A DNA stretch of 64,000 nucleotides from Erodium maritimum (GCA_963921825.1 OY997588.1:10864001-10928000), one strand, 5' to 3'; shown: positions 47,942-59,847, counted from the first letter of the stretch. Numbers and translations: made by a program. The notes: generated from the sequence alone by a model not told the origin.

Positions 47942-47955
47942 TGATAAAAATACAG

Positions 47956-49066
47956 GGTTACACAACACTACTCATTCGTATTATAATACAGTGAGCCTAA
48001 TTGTTATCATTTTTCTTTCAAAATCTTCATCTCATTTCAAAATAAAAAGCAAGTATATATCGTTGGTGTAAAAGTAGAATTTGGAAAAGCCTACTGTCGC
48101 AACATCACTTCACACACTGAAATAGTTGTCTTCAATTAGGGTTCGATGATCCACCAAATCTCTCAACTTGGCCATCACTCTACCACGACACTTATTTTCT
48201 CGGCTACCACATACTATACGTAGCAATAACTCACACGTAGCGAGACACTAGAAACTTGGCAATATTGTGAAAACCCAAAACTATAAGTTTGATGAACTAC
48301 ACCGCCGACCAACTTAAAGTCGTTCAGCATTTTTTTTCTAATGGTTTGTGTGTGTTTAATTACATTAATTTGATAAACAAAAAGTAAGTTAGTTGTATAA
48401 AAAGAGTCCCAACATCGACATATATATCATCTTAAATTACAAAAGATCGAATAGTATTGTGAATGTATTATGCTAGAACGCTTTTTTTCTTGTGTGATAA
48501 TTTTGGATGTGAACTATGAGCCAAACTAGTTAAAATTTAAAAGAATAATTATTTTGAGACCATGAAATCATAGTAAACAGAAAGCTTTGATTGGTTTGTG
48601 GGTGAAGGGGAGACTTTGACTATTCAAAGAGAAAATCCACTTGTTCTCTTTTGACTTTCACGGCAGTCTTAATTGGAAACTTAATTTTCTTGGTTACTCT
48701 ATTAATCCAAATCAAAATGAGTGAAGCTTCATAGAAAAAGTACTAATTGACAATTGTAATCCAAAGGTTGAGGAATTTAACTAATGGAATGCAGAAAACA
48801 AAGAACCTATCACGCCCATGTAAACCAAAAAAAGAAGAGGAAATATAAGTAATAAATGGATTTGTTTCTTTTTTATCCGACAAAAATACAAAAAAGTATT
48901 ATTTTGTTTATTCTAACCTACAATCTACACTTGCTCTGAAATTAGCGTACCTTTCGAGATTGAAACATATGGTCTCAAAAAAAAAAAGACTTAAAAAGGT
49001 ATTCATCATGCTAACTCAAATGGGTAAGTAATAAATTGATCTAATACCATTCACAGATATTAAGTC
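47956..49066. other. AT-rich intergenic DNA
   Basis: No gene, RNA or repeat ends recognised. Confidence 0.4.
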
Positions 49067-49069
49067 TTA

Positions 49070-49795
49070 GAGCATCCATACTGCCACCGCCGGCTGCTGA
49101 CGGAAAGTATCACACACAAGCTCGAAAATAACATAAACGAGATCGTTACACCACGATAAAGTACATGTTATTATAACCGAAAAGGGAAAGCCAACTAAGC
49201 ATGTTCACGATTTACAGTTCGTGAACGTATTGGAGGAATTTTGGATGGTCTTTAACGATCTCACAAAGCGAGAACTTCGTGAAGTGGTGGCCATGTCGGG
49301 CAAAACATCGGTTGTCGCTCCGGATGAATTGCCTGTAAGGAACAATTGTTGCGTTGTCGGGTCAAACGTGTCGTCACCCAACGAGGTGAACATATAGTCC
49401 TATTCGTTGAATCGAACTCCATTGCAAAACGAAAAAAATATAACTTGTGGAGGAAGAATAGAGGGGTAGAGAGGAACTTGTGGATGTAGATTGCGAAATA
49501 AGGGGTGCTATTTATAGAGGAAAAAAGCAAAAAAAAAAAATTGAATTTCTGCCTGCCAGCACCTGCCACGTGTTGCCAGCGCGTGTTGACCCAACGGTCG
49601 GCGCGGTCATCGAGGAGGACCAGTTGATCCCGCCAACGATAAGTGCTGGCGTGGAACTCAACAGTTGTATTCCCCGCCAGCGATTCAAAAGGAGCTCCCC
49701 GGTAGCTCAACGCCTCCTCCATGCCTGCTCTTTATCGACGATTTCTCTTCGCCTGCATCTCCCCGCCAGCTCCCAACCCACCACTGTGGATGCTG
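49070..49795. mobile_element. Probable Harbinger-derived non-autonomous element
   Basis: Left end GAGCATCCATACTG preceded by TTA; right end, reverse-complemented, CAGCATCCACAGTG. The right half is full of CCGCCAGC/GCTGGCG motifs like those near the right end of the Harbinger element at 11567-12971. No coding sequence was recognised and the right-hand target copy is not TTA, so the boundary is tentative. Confidence 0.5.
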
Positions 49796-50052
49796 GTAGT
49801 AGAGTGAGGTTCCTAACATGAAGTAAAATAGGACATTTTACTTTGTATGCCCTACCAATCACGGAATTAAAATAATCATTAAAGAAAACCTTGATTATTA
49901 ATTGCCTAAATCCACGTTCTAAACAACAAAAACAAACAGCTCTTATCAATCCGCGTAATCAACACCAAAAATGAAATCAGTTTAAAATTCAAAGAAAAAA
50001 AGCGTCCAAAACAAAGTCCACTGAGCATGTCACCGTCCCTCTTCCTATAGTC

Positions 50053-50060
50053 TATATATA
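50053..50060 (+). promoter_or_regulatory. TATA box of the small basic protein gene
   Basis: TATATATA 70 bp upstream of the ATG at 50130, followed by an ACACACACAC stretch and a CT-rich leader. Position fits a transcription start near 50090. Confidence 0.6.
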
Positions 50061-50129
50061 CACACACACGCCCCACCTTCATCGCTTCAAAAAAAATTCC
50101 AACCTCTCTACACTAACTTTCATATCATA

Positions 50130-50561
50130 ATGGGTCAACTGAGCTACAACAGAGTCGGGAGGAGGAGCACCACCAGAGGTGGCTTCAGGATCAACCTCAA
50201 GCGCTTCTCCGTCCAGAGGCTCCGCTCTAGATTCTTCTTCCTCATCAAAATCTTCCATAAACTCAGATCCTCCTACGGACAGGCTCTGCACTCCATCAAG
50301 AGAGGCTTCGCCGGAACCTTCACAAAGGGCGGTTCCGTCTTAGCCTTGAACAGGAACAGCAGCACCACCAGCAGAACGGCCCTGGTCGGGCCGTACGGAC
50401 AGAACCGACGAGGTTACATTAACGTTAAAAGGAATAGCAACGGCCAACAATACGACTGTAACAGGATGCGGTCGTTCGGGCGGTCCAATTCCTTTTACGC
50501 GGAAGCCATTGCCGATTGCTTGGAGTTCATCAAGAGGTCCTCTGTTTCTGTTGACCAATAG
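50130..50561 (+). CDS. Small basic plant protein of unknown function
   Basis: Intronless gene of 143 residues, strongly basic (many Arg) and rich in Ser and Asn. The start MGQLSYNRVGRRS and the segment FSVQRLRSRFFFLIKIFHKL (amphipathic or hydrophobic) are followed by a variable Ser/Gly/Asn middle. The C-terminal block SFGRSNSFYAEAIADCLEFI ends in KRSSVSVDQ. I have the impression that the C-terminal block is conserved in small uncharacterised plant proteins, but I cannot name the family. A TATA box and clean upstream and downstream spacing support a real gene. An organelle-targeting or membrane role cannot be claimed. Confidence 0.8.
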   Translation: MGQLSYNRVGRRSTTRGGFRINLKRFSVQRLRSRFFFLIKIFHKLRSSYGQALHSIKRGFAGTFTKGGSVLALNRNSSTTSRTALVGPYGQNRRGYINVKRNSNGQQYDCNRMRSFGRSNSFYAEAIADCLEFIKRSSVSVDQ

Positions 50562-51739
50562 GCCATGTTAGTGTATCATCTTCTTCTTCTTCAGAGCTTT
50601 TGCTGTAAAGCTGTGCTCTGCCTCTCCTCTTTTCTTGTTTTTGTGCCATTGATTTGATCATATACTTTGTACAGAGATTGAGAATTACTTCTTTTTTATG
50701 GGTACCAATTATTTGTAAAAAGGATTGAGAAATTAAGATGATAAATTATTATACATGGGTTGATCATTAGTGGGTGTAGTTTATTTTATTAGTTTGTGGA
50801 GGGAAGGTTCATTGTAGGTGTGAAAGGCTATTGAATATGTTGTATTTTTGTGTTTTACCACCTAACACATTGGCTATCATTTGACTAATTATGCCAAAGA
50901 ATTTAAACAGAAATTAAGAGAGGGAAAGTGAAATTGAGTTGGGATGGAGAAGAGTAGTAGGAGTAGGCAATAGGGGAAAGAAATTTTGGGTTGTTGGTGT
51001 TGCTTGTAGTAATGTGACATTGTTGACTTCAATATTTATTTTCAAGTTTCCAAATTAACAGGAAGGGAAGGCCCACATCAAAATGCAAGTTGGAGGAAAA
51101 GATAAGTCTAAGACATATTTTGAGGACTATCAAAATTAATCAGATAAATTGATTAAATCGTAATTCAAATCATGAGTTTTTTTATTATTTTAAACATGCA
51201 TGTAATTAACAAAAGACGTTTGAGGGCACCGATCATCAAATGATCAACTAAAAAAAATAGAATTCAACTAAAACACAAGTAACAAAAATTGTTAAAAGTT
51301 CGAACATCGTGGGACTAATAGAAAAATGAAAAGAATACTCATTTTTCAAACCACTTCATAAGTGTCGTCAAGATTATGTTGTGATAGCGGTCGAAACCGT
51401 CGGTACAGATGTTGATGACATGGAGTTAGGGTTGAGCATGCCCATTACTTAAATAGAATTGACACTATGATCGACTAAGTACTCCCCCGAGGTTTCTTTT
51501 GATGTCGTCCTCCCTTAGATAATATATGAGGGCTTCAAAAACGCGGACGCATGACCTACTGACTAAGGCCACCACATGTCCTTGAAGCGGGAAGTACATG
51601 ACTCTCTCTTGCTGGAGGTGGAGAAAGAAGAGGGTTTGGCCGAGCTAACCCCCTTGACCATAACACATGACATCCTAACTAATCAGATTTAGAGTTAGGA
51701 AATGATGGGTCCAATTATGGAGGTAGCTCTACATTTCTA
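50562..51739. other. 3' region of the small protein gene and intergenic DNA
   Basis: AT-rich, with no second gene. Near 51370-51720 a moderately GC-rich stretch leads into the LINE remnant and may be its decayed upstream part. Confidence 0.4.
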
Positions 51740-52072
51740 TGTTGGATGGTCGACGGGGATCCAGGAACCCACGAAGGCTAAGAAAAGAAATGGAGGTACA
51801 AACTACGAGCCTCGTGCACCAGGGTAATTTGGACGCGGTGGTGAAATTGAAACATGTTTTATTGGGTCTCCATTTTTGCTTGGAATTGAGGATCAATTTC
51901 GGCAAATCCAATTGTATTTTGTTTAATCCGGGAATGTTACATGAAGTGATAGTGGCATTAGTTTTGGGATGTGAGATTGGTTGTCTCCCTATTCCATACC
52001 TAGGGTTTAGCCTGGGAGCGGACCCAAGGAGCAAAGTTATTGAGTTTGGTGTGTGTGCGTGTGTGTGTGCGT

Positions 52073-52104
<32 letters not shown>

Positions 52105-52580
52105 CACTAATCCACTCGACCATGTCTGTTTTGCCCCTTTCTTACATGTCGATGGTGAAGGCTCCGATTGGTGTCATTTTTGAGTTGGAGAAGTTGAAGA
52201 GGCAGTTCCTTTGAGAAGCGCCTACGGAAAGAGAGTAATCCATAAAGTGTGTTGGTGGTAGTGTGCTCCCCAAAGAAAGCTGGTGGTTTGGGTTTAAAAA
52301 GTTTGGCCAAGATAAATGAATGTCTGTTGTCGAAGTGGTGGTAGAAGTTTGCTGTAGAGGTGGATTATTTGTGGAAGAGAACAATTTATGCAAAGTAAAG
52401 ATGGAAAGAATCGGACTGGAATCTTGGGAGGTTAGGGTGGATGATAGGACTTTGTGGGTAGCCAATATTCAAGGGCCGGCAAGGAACGAAAGTGTTCAGA
52501 TACTGTTTTATAGCTCAAGGGTAGAATGGACCCTCGGGTCGGGCAATAGGGTCCGCTTTTGGTTGGACACATGGACTGGA
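51740..52580 (+). mobile_element. Decayed LINE reverse transcriptase fragment
   Basis: Plus-strand translation across frames gives late RT blocks: LVHQGNLDAVVKLKHVLLGL, LRINFGKSNCILF, LGCEIGCLPIPYLGFSLGAD. After an interruption come a VKAPIGVIFELEKLKRQFL-like stretch, GGLGF-like and KINECL-like pieces, and GSGNRVRFWLDTWTGE (zf-RVT start). A GT-rich and 29-nt G tract at 52052-52101 interrupts it. Truncated at both ends and inactive. Confidence 0.8.
52073..52101 (+). repeat. 29-nt G homopolymer after a GT-rich tract
   Basis: Run of 29 G preceded by GTGTGTGCGTGTGTGTGTGC. Such length is rare in plant nuclear DNA. Confidence 0.9.
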
Positions 52581-52928
52581 GAGGTTCTCTAAAGTATAGA
52601 TTCCATAGCCTTTGTTCACATATCTGAGGATCAGAATGAGAGTGTTCCAGACTGTTGAGGTTTACCCGCGCTCCGTGGAGTCGGATGCTTCAATTTAATC
52701 TCAGAATGGTCTAGAATGTCTATGGTGTGCTGCCAGAGTTCCCTTCGATCCGAATGAGATGTTTGATATGAGTTTTGTGTTGTGTTCGGTTTGTTGCATT
52801 CTTGTTTTGTGTTTTTCGTCTTTATTTTACAGATTTTTCCTTTCTCATTTGGACAACTTTATAGAAAAAATTTGATAAAAATATATATAAACCAATCTAA
52901 CTACGATCCCTTTATATATATATATATA

Positions 52929-54632
52929 GGTATACACTCACACGTTACCCATACCCCATTTTGTTATTTGTTACCCAATTTTAAACCATTGGATCAGCTA
53001 AAATTAATGGTTGAGATTAAAATGGCATTTAGTTGTAATTATTAACAAATTGTATATTATTTTAGTAATTAACCACAAAAAGGATATAAGCGTAATTTTA
53101 TCATTCAATATGCCTAACCGTATAATCTCTGCCTCACACTTTTTGTTCCAGTAGCCACAAACGCACACAGCCACTCCTCCTATTGGCTTCGACACATCGC
53201 CGGATGGATCCCGTCTCGCCGAACGGAGCTCGCCTCGCCGGACGGAGCTCGCCTCGCCGGACGGAGCTCGCCTCACTGTGGATGCGTGGAGATCCCGGCC
53301 AACCTGGTTCGTTGTACCTCCATGGGTCGGCGAGCAGTTGTGCCTCCCGTAGCCTCTGACCTTCCCCAATCGCCGTCCCGGACCACGCGAGCAGTGTCAC
53401 ACCACGCCGCCGCAGCCAGGATACTCCGCCGAACTAAGCCGCAGCACCCAAGTATGTTCCCCGCCGTTTTTGGTTCACGATTTCTCCGGTGATGTCTGGA
53501 ACAGATGTGATTCAATCTCTCATCACTCTGTTTTCTATTTTTTTTTTCCACAGTCGAGCATATTTGGAAATTAAACTTAATTTGGTTGTGTGTAAATTAG
53601 GGTATTCTCTACGAGTTGAGTAGTGTTTGAATTGCATGTGAAACTATATTGTTTTGCAGATTGAATAAGCAAAGCTCAAATGAATGTGGAGGTGGTTTGG
53701 ATCGGAGAAGTGAAGATGTGGTTTGGGTGGATATGGGGAACTTTATTAATATCTAATTTGTACATGATAGGTCAGCGTAATATCAGATTTTTGTGTTGAA
53801 ACCATTTTTTTAACTACTATTTTTTTCCTTGATCTGATTCTGTAATACTATGATGTTATTTATGTAATATTGTGATTTGATTATATAATGTATTGAATTG
53901 TTTTTCAAAATTCTGAAATTTAAGAATGCACAATGTTTAGTTGTTTTTTTTGTTGATTTTCTCTGACTTGATCTGTATACATTGTTACTCTGTAAGTATG
54001 ATATTGTTGTAATGGTTAGCTTACTGTATATTTTGTAATTGTATTAGAAAATTTGTAATATCAATTATAAATTCTGTAATATCGGTTATAAATTTCTGTA
54101 ACATCAGTTTTAAATTTCTATAACATCGATTTTTGTTTTGGTATATCGATTCAAACTTGTGAAGATCAACATAAACTTTCTGTAACATATGACACAAAAA
54201 TATGTAATATCGAGGATAAATTTTGTAATATTGGTTTTAAATTTATGTAACATTGATTTTTATTTTCGAATATCAATTCAAAGTCTAGATAACCAACATA
54301 AACTTTATGTAACATATGGCATAATTTTTTGTAATATCTAATATAATATTATGTAACATCAATTACGAAATACTAAAAATAATCAAAATTATAAAAAAGT
54401 ATTTTCTAATAAATATTTAAAAATCAGAATTGAACGATAAAAAAATAATTTTGTAGTTTAAAATTATAGGAGATGGAGTTACCAAACTACCCTTTTATTG
54501 ATTTTTCTATTTTAATTGTAGATAATTGAGGCTAAAAATCTATAGCCATTAGATTATAAAATTCAATGGTTTAGATTTTGGTAACAAGTAACAAAATTCA
54601 CTATGGTAACGCTTGAAAGTGCCCCTATATAT
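52929..54632. mobile_element. Element with inverted ends, flanked by TA microsatellites
   Basis: Both edges are TA runs (52914-52928 and about 54628-54641). Just inside, the ends are imperfect inverted repeats: left CACGTTACCC, TTGTTATTTGTTACCCAATT and AAACCATTGGAT; right, reverse-complemented, AGCGTTACCA, TTGTTACTTGTTACCAAAAT and AAACCATTGAAT. The middle holds a GC-rich block (53150-53480) with a 19-bp tandem repeat and, to its right (about 54000-54380), many diverged TGTAATATCNNTTATAAATT units. No transposase seen. The pattern resembles microsatellite-targeting elements. Confidence 0.55.
53223..53279 (+). repeat. 19-bp tandem repeat, three copies
   Basis: ACGGAGCTCGCCTCGCCGG twice exactly and a third copy diverging at its end, inside the GC-rich core of the TA-flanked element. 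Confidence 0.85.
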
Positions 54633-54967
54633 ATATATATATTTTGTAATAACTTGTTGATTGTTTATAAAAAAAATTGCTAAAAAAAATAAGAACATTG
54701 ACCAATCCAACAAAAGAGGAAAGAAATCCCTAACCTAAAACCAAAAATTAGTATGAAAGAAGGGTCAAGCAAAGAACAAGTCACAGTCCTCTTCCATGGC
54801 CAAGTCAAGGTATCGCTTGGTGCATAAGACATTTTCCCACGTCTCACCATAATATTATACCATTATTAAGTAGACACATTATTATTGTTCTTATATACAA
54901 AATTGTAAAGATTAAACCAATTTAGCATCCAAGTCTGAAAATCCACTCTTTTTTTCTTTTTACTGTG

Positions 54968-54975
54968 TATATAAA
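54968..54975 (+). promoter_or_regulatory. Candidate TATA box of the thioredoxin reductase gene
   Basis: TATATAAA 113 bp upstream of the ATG at 55081. The DNA between the TA-flanked element (ending near 54641) and this box is AT-rich with no other feature. Confidence 0.5.
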
Positions 54976-55080
54976 TTAGCTTCTCTATATTTAATTTGAT
55001 GTAACTGAGTCACTGAGTTACGAGGCGTCCAATAGCGTCGCTATTTCGTTGGTAACCATAAAACAAGCAAAGCGGAGGCC

Positions 55081-58000
55081 ATGAACTGTACCCCAAAGCT
55101 CCTCACTCTCCTTCGACGTCGTCGCTCCTTCCTTCGCCTCTCCACCTCCACCTCCACCGCCGCCGCATATTCGACCTCCTCCTCCGTCATGGACGAGCTC
55201 AAGACCCGCGTCTGCATAATCGGCAGCGGCCCAGCCGCCCACACCGCCGCTATCTACGCATCACGCGCCGAGCTCAAGCCTATCCTCTTCGAGGGCTGGA
55301 TGGCCAACGACATCGCCCCCGGCGGCCAGCTCACCACCACTTCCGATGTCGAGAACTTCCCCGGCTTCCCCGATGGCATCCTCGGCATAGAGCTCATGGA
55401 TCGCTGCCGCAGCCAGTCCCTCCGATTCGGTACCCAGATCTTCACCGAGACCGTCAATAAGGTCGATTTATCGTCCCGCCCCTTCAAGGTCTTCACCGAT
55501 TCCAAAACCGTCACCGCCGACGCTTTGATCGTCGCCACGGGTGCGGTCGCCAAGCGTCTGCCGTTCCCGGGCTCCGGGGAAGGCCAGGGAGGGTTCTGGA
55601 ACCGTGGGATTTCGGCCTGCGCGGTCTGCGACGGCGCCGCCCCACTCTTCAGGAACAAGCCGCTGGCCGTCATCGGCGGCGGCGATTCGGCCATGGAGGA
55701 AGCAAATTTCTTGACCAAGTACGGCTCAAAGGTGTACATAGTCCACAGGAGGGATGCGTTCAGGGCTTCTAAGATTATGCAGCAGCGGGCTATGAGCAAC
55801 CCTAAGATTGATGTGATCTGGAACTCTCAGGTTGTGGAAGCTTATGGAGGAGAGAAAGGAGCTTTGGGAGGGTTAAAGGTGAAGAATGTGGTGACCGGAG
55901 AAGTTTCTGATTTGAAGGTTTCAGGGTTGTTTTTCGCAATTGGGCATGAACCTGCAACCAAGTTCTTGGGTGGGCAGTTGCAGCTTGATTCTGATGGCTA
56001 CGTTGTGACGAAGCCTGGGACGAGCCATACCAGTGTGCGCGGAGTTTTTGCTGCCGGAGATGTCCAGGATAAGAAGTACAGGCAAGCTGTTACAGCTGCT
56101 GGCACTGGTTAGTAATCTTTCTAGCTTGCCTCTCTCTTTCCTTGTCATTTGTATTAATCCTTGCAGTACATTGATGAATAATTTGTGTGCTCAACATGAT
56201 AGTTTGACCATTTTAGCTGGTTGATTAGGTATTTTGTGACTCTTTTACATTGCATTCACTTACAAGTTGAATTGATTTGGATAAGGTCATTTGACAACTT
56301 TCTTGTGTATATTGTAGTGGTAAGATACTATTGTACACTACTATTCTGCTCGAGATGGATCCATTGTACTGAAATTTCTTAGTTGGGTCCTCAACAGTAG
56401 AATATAATTTTCATAAAGATGTTCAGCATTTTTTAATGGAACTCCTTTAGGAGGAGGTATAGAGTTAAGTTGGGTTCCATTTTTGTGTAATCTCCCGAAA
56501 ATGTAACATCTCAACCTGGAAACATGATGTGAATACGGGGTCTTCTTGGCTGCAGCACTTTCTAGTGACTGTTTTTATTTTTGATCAGCAATTCAAGTGT
56601 TATGACCCCAGTTTTCAAAATGATATTTTTTTGATAGGCAATGATCAATATAGGTTTGAAACCACTGACCTGATACTTGTGAGGTCTCTGCCACTCTTCT
56701 CACATTGCCATATAATTAAGGAACAACTGCAAAAACTTTTCCATGAACTATGTGTGTTTTGCAAATATTATCGGTGTTCTATTTTATTTTGCAAATGGCC
56801 CCCTCAACTTTTTTCCGTTTGCAAATCCGTTTTCTTTAAAATAAAATAAACATATGGCAGTCACACGACTTCAATTTTTTTGTTTTTGGAAATGACAGAT
56901 TTGCCCTCTACATTAGATGACCGCAATCTAAATGTATACATTAGGGGTTAGTTTTTGCTATATTTCTGTTCAAAATTCAAAAACAAATATTCTCGTTTAT
57001 ATGTTTGTTCATGGTTTATATCTGCACTTCTGTACTATTTTTTTTACTTTGGTTTGAATTTGTGGAGATAGTTCAGTAATTGGACTCACTGGTCTGCTTT
57101 CTGTTGAGTCTTGACCTTTGACCCTTATAGCATCTTAGGTCAAAGACCAGGTTGATCAATGACTGACTGACTGACAATTGAACCCATAACAGCAACAACC
57201 TTTCTGTATTGTTTGCGGGATTAGTAAATTGAAGCCTATTATCATTGCAAAAGGCTAACTAAATGAATTAAATACCAATACTTAATATCTTGCAGATCAT
57301 GATTTATAACTTGATCTATACATTTATGTCAAATATTAATAATTCTGTGATTAGAGATATATGTTAGGTATAATTCCAGCTTCCAAGTATTATGTATGAG
57401 TATGACATGGTTGTTGGCTTCCAATGAAGCTGCAAAACTATATGATAGCGTAGCGAGACAAGAATGCTTAGATGAGTTACTCTAGGAACGATGAGTTTAG
57501 GAATGAGGCTATTCAAGAAAGATTTAGGGTAACTTCTATTGGAGATCAAATGAGGGTAAATAGTTTTTAGGCTGTTTGACATGTGTAACGTAGAGAGATT
57601 AATGACCCCATAAGAAACGGTGAGAGATTTTAATTGGGATCTGGGAGAAACTAAAAGAGTTAGGGTAGCAGAAGGTTACTCTCAACATGGAAAAGATAGG
57701 TGAGAAGAGTCATGTTGATGTTTGGCCTAATACAGAGATAGCATTAAATAGAGTGGAGAGGATCCCAAGGAGTTGCCAAACGATTCTAGTATAGCTGACC
57801 CCCAACAATTTTTGGAATATGACTTGTGTATATATTCTATAAATTGTAAGTAAATATATTAAATACTGGTTTGATCACGATCTGCTCGGCATTTGAATCA
57901 GTAAATTGGCTGTGTTGAGGAGGAGGTCCTATGTCTCAAAGAAAGTAGTTGCCAAATTACATAGGGGATTTGTTAGTGGCATTTTGCTTGTCCTTGGATT

Positions 58001-58247
58001 AGCAAAGGTATCTCTGAATGAATAACCCAATCTGCATTGCATTATATTCATGGCATGGCATGAAAACAAATATTTTTTTGCCTATGTACTAATGCTTTGT
58101 GGTGCTGATGTTAGGGTTATTTTTTGCCATCCATCTTTCTTAACTGTTTTCTCTCTCTCATTATGATGTATTGTAGGGTGCATGGCAGCTTTGGATGCTG
58201 AACATTACTTGCAGGAGATCGGATCACAAGAGGGTAAGCGTGATTGA
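55081..58247 (+). CDS. NTR: NADPH-dependent thioredoxin reductase (NTRA/NTRB type)
   Basis: Flavoenzyme that reduces h- and o-type thioredoxins with NADPH in cytosol and mitochondria. Two exons, 55081-56107 and 58177-58247 (phase 1 joined through G|GG), give 365 residues, the usual size. FAD site [12 protein letters not shown] near 47, APGGQLTTT near 79, redox-active CAVC at residues 180-183, NADPH site [19 protein letters not shown], and the C-terminal FAD motif [16 protein letters not shown]. The first 36 residues are rich in Arg, Ser, Thr and Ala, with no acidic residue, typical of a mitochondrial presequence. An internal Met37 (ATG at 55189) starts the conserved cytosolic form, so dual localisation through two starts is likely. 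The 2.07-kb intron contains retroelement debris. Confidence 0.95.
57400..57830 (+). mobile_element. RTE-type LINE C-terminal relic in the NTR intron
   Basis: The frame from about 57505 reads [20 protein letters not shown], matching the RNE-x-I-R-x-K-x-x-V-x-x-I-x-x-K-x-R-E block near the end of plant RTE (BovB-like) ORFs. It is followed across stops by [11 protein letters not shown], and later by an IEWRGSQ-like piece and [10 protein letters not shown]. No 5' part or tail is preserved. Confidence 0.5.
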
Positions 58248-58544
58248 CTCACCGACCCTATCTATCAAGTGAAAGAACTTAAATTCGAGTCGCAACAAAG
58301 AATGAAAGGGAAGCTGTGAGTGGCATATTTCAGTCCGGTAGAGATAGATAATCGTTTGAATTGGTTGTGAAAGAATTAATTAGCAAAATGTGCTTGGTAT
58401 TTTTTTTAGCATAATCATTTGATGCAAGAATGGCTAGCAGCCTAGCTTCTTCAATTACACTGTCTCAAGGGGATTGCGTCTCTTTGCCTTGTTCTCTTTC
58501 TGCAATATGAACACTTCAAACTTAACCAAGTAACAGAACTTTGA

Positions 58545-59175
58545 ATATGCATATTTTTTTTATCAGTGAGTACAAATTTAAATTAACTTCTCCGGAGAGA
58601 GAAAAAGAATACAAGATGATGGCTTAGATACAGACCAATGAATGAATCGAGCGTTGGCATGATCGTTCGGCCTCATGACAATCTCAACAAGGGGAATAAC
58701 TAGATATTCTTGATACATGAAAGATCATTCTTATACAAAAAACCTCGGCATCCCAACAAAGAAGCAAAACACACAAAGAATGTCTAAATAACCAGATATT
58801 ACAACTATGAAGCGTAAAACACACAAAGAAGGTCTAAATAACCAGATATTACAACCATGAAGCGCAAAACAAGTAAGAGTAAAAGGTCTAACACTCGGAT
58901 TTTACAACCATGAAGCACAAAAAAAAGATCTATTACCCGCATTTATCAACCATTAAGCACAAGGGGTACTCATCAAAAGTCTCGGAGACTAAGGTTTCAA
59001 CCGTCGTCGCCCTCTCGTTATGGTTTTTTTTCTTGATATCGTCTCGTCGCCATGGCCTTCCTGTAGGACACCGTTGTTGCTTCCGCTGACCCATCTCACT
59101 CGGGCCACCATCCTCTCAAGAGCCATGCACACAGACTATCATGGCAACAACAACAGGCAGCCCTCCCAGCTGTAA
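58545..59175 (-). mobile_element. 3' part of a minus-strand LINE-like element with an internal minisatellite
   Basis: Starts with TTTTTTTTATCAG (antisense poly-A tail), the same type of end as at 3478 and 11290. No coding domain. Its right limit is uncertain; an open frame at 59181-59474 next to it ends in a proline run caused by a C homopolymer. Confidence 0.5.
58764..58956. repeat. Minisatellite, four diverged units of about 48 bp
   Basis: Units begin GC(A/G)(T/C)AAAACAC and end ATTACAACCATGAA. Units 1 and 2 are nearly identical, 3 and 4 more diverged. Confidence 0.75.
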
Positions 59176-59375
59176 CAGGTATGACCTCTATGCCTCGAAC
59201 TTTCCCGTCCCTCTCTCGAGAAATTTCACGACCGGGGTCACCACTCACAGCCATCGTCTCGGATCTCAGTAGGGTGAATGATACACAGGATCACTTCGGT
59301 TCCTTTTCGTTGGAAGATGAAGATGAAGAGTACAATTTCAATCAGACGATGAGTTGGTCCAGAGATAGGTTGGAG

Positions 59376-59377
<2 letters not shown>

Positions 59378-59411
<34 letters not shown>
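59378..59411 (+). repeat. 34-nt C homopolymer
   Basis: Uninterrupted run of 34 C. It creates a false polyproline stretch in one frame and a polyglycine in another. Confidence 0.9.
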
Positions 59412-59412
<1 letters not shown>

Positions 59413-59847
59413 ATCCGGGACCAGGATTGCCTGACGTGTCTCGAAGAAGCAGGGAAGCACCACATTTTTTTTAATTCGCATTAGTTTGTTGCATTTCATT
59501 TTAATATGATTTTTAATTCTGTTAAGGTAGGATGTAGGAATTATCTATATTTGTCTAAAATAAAATTTAAACTAATTCAACGGATCCAAAAACATCAGGT
59601 CACCTACCTGAGCCCCAGACTCATTCTGCTGCCCAAGACCTTTGCCTTAACATCATAATGTTTGGTTGAATGTCATGAGTTTCACGTTGCATGCAAACAA
59701 GTGTGCTTATCGTTTTAATCTCCCACTCACAATGAAAATGAAACAATATCATCATTACAAAATCATTGACTAGTCAGTGTATGAATCACATTAAAACTCT
59801 CTTCCACCTCAGATTTTACTATTCCCCCAAGCTATCATGTGTGTATA

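Noticed and set aside
58764..58956. CRISPR-like array
   Set aside because: The units are directly adjacent and diverged with no spacers, in a plant retroelement; it is a minisatellite.
59181..59474. 97-codon frame with a polyproline run as a proline-rich protein
   Set aside because: The proline run is produced by the 34-nt C homopolymer and the frame sits in retroelement debris.
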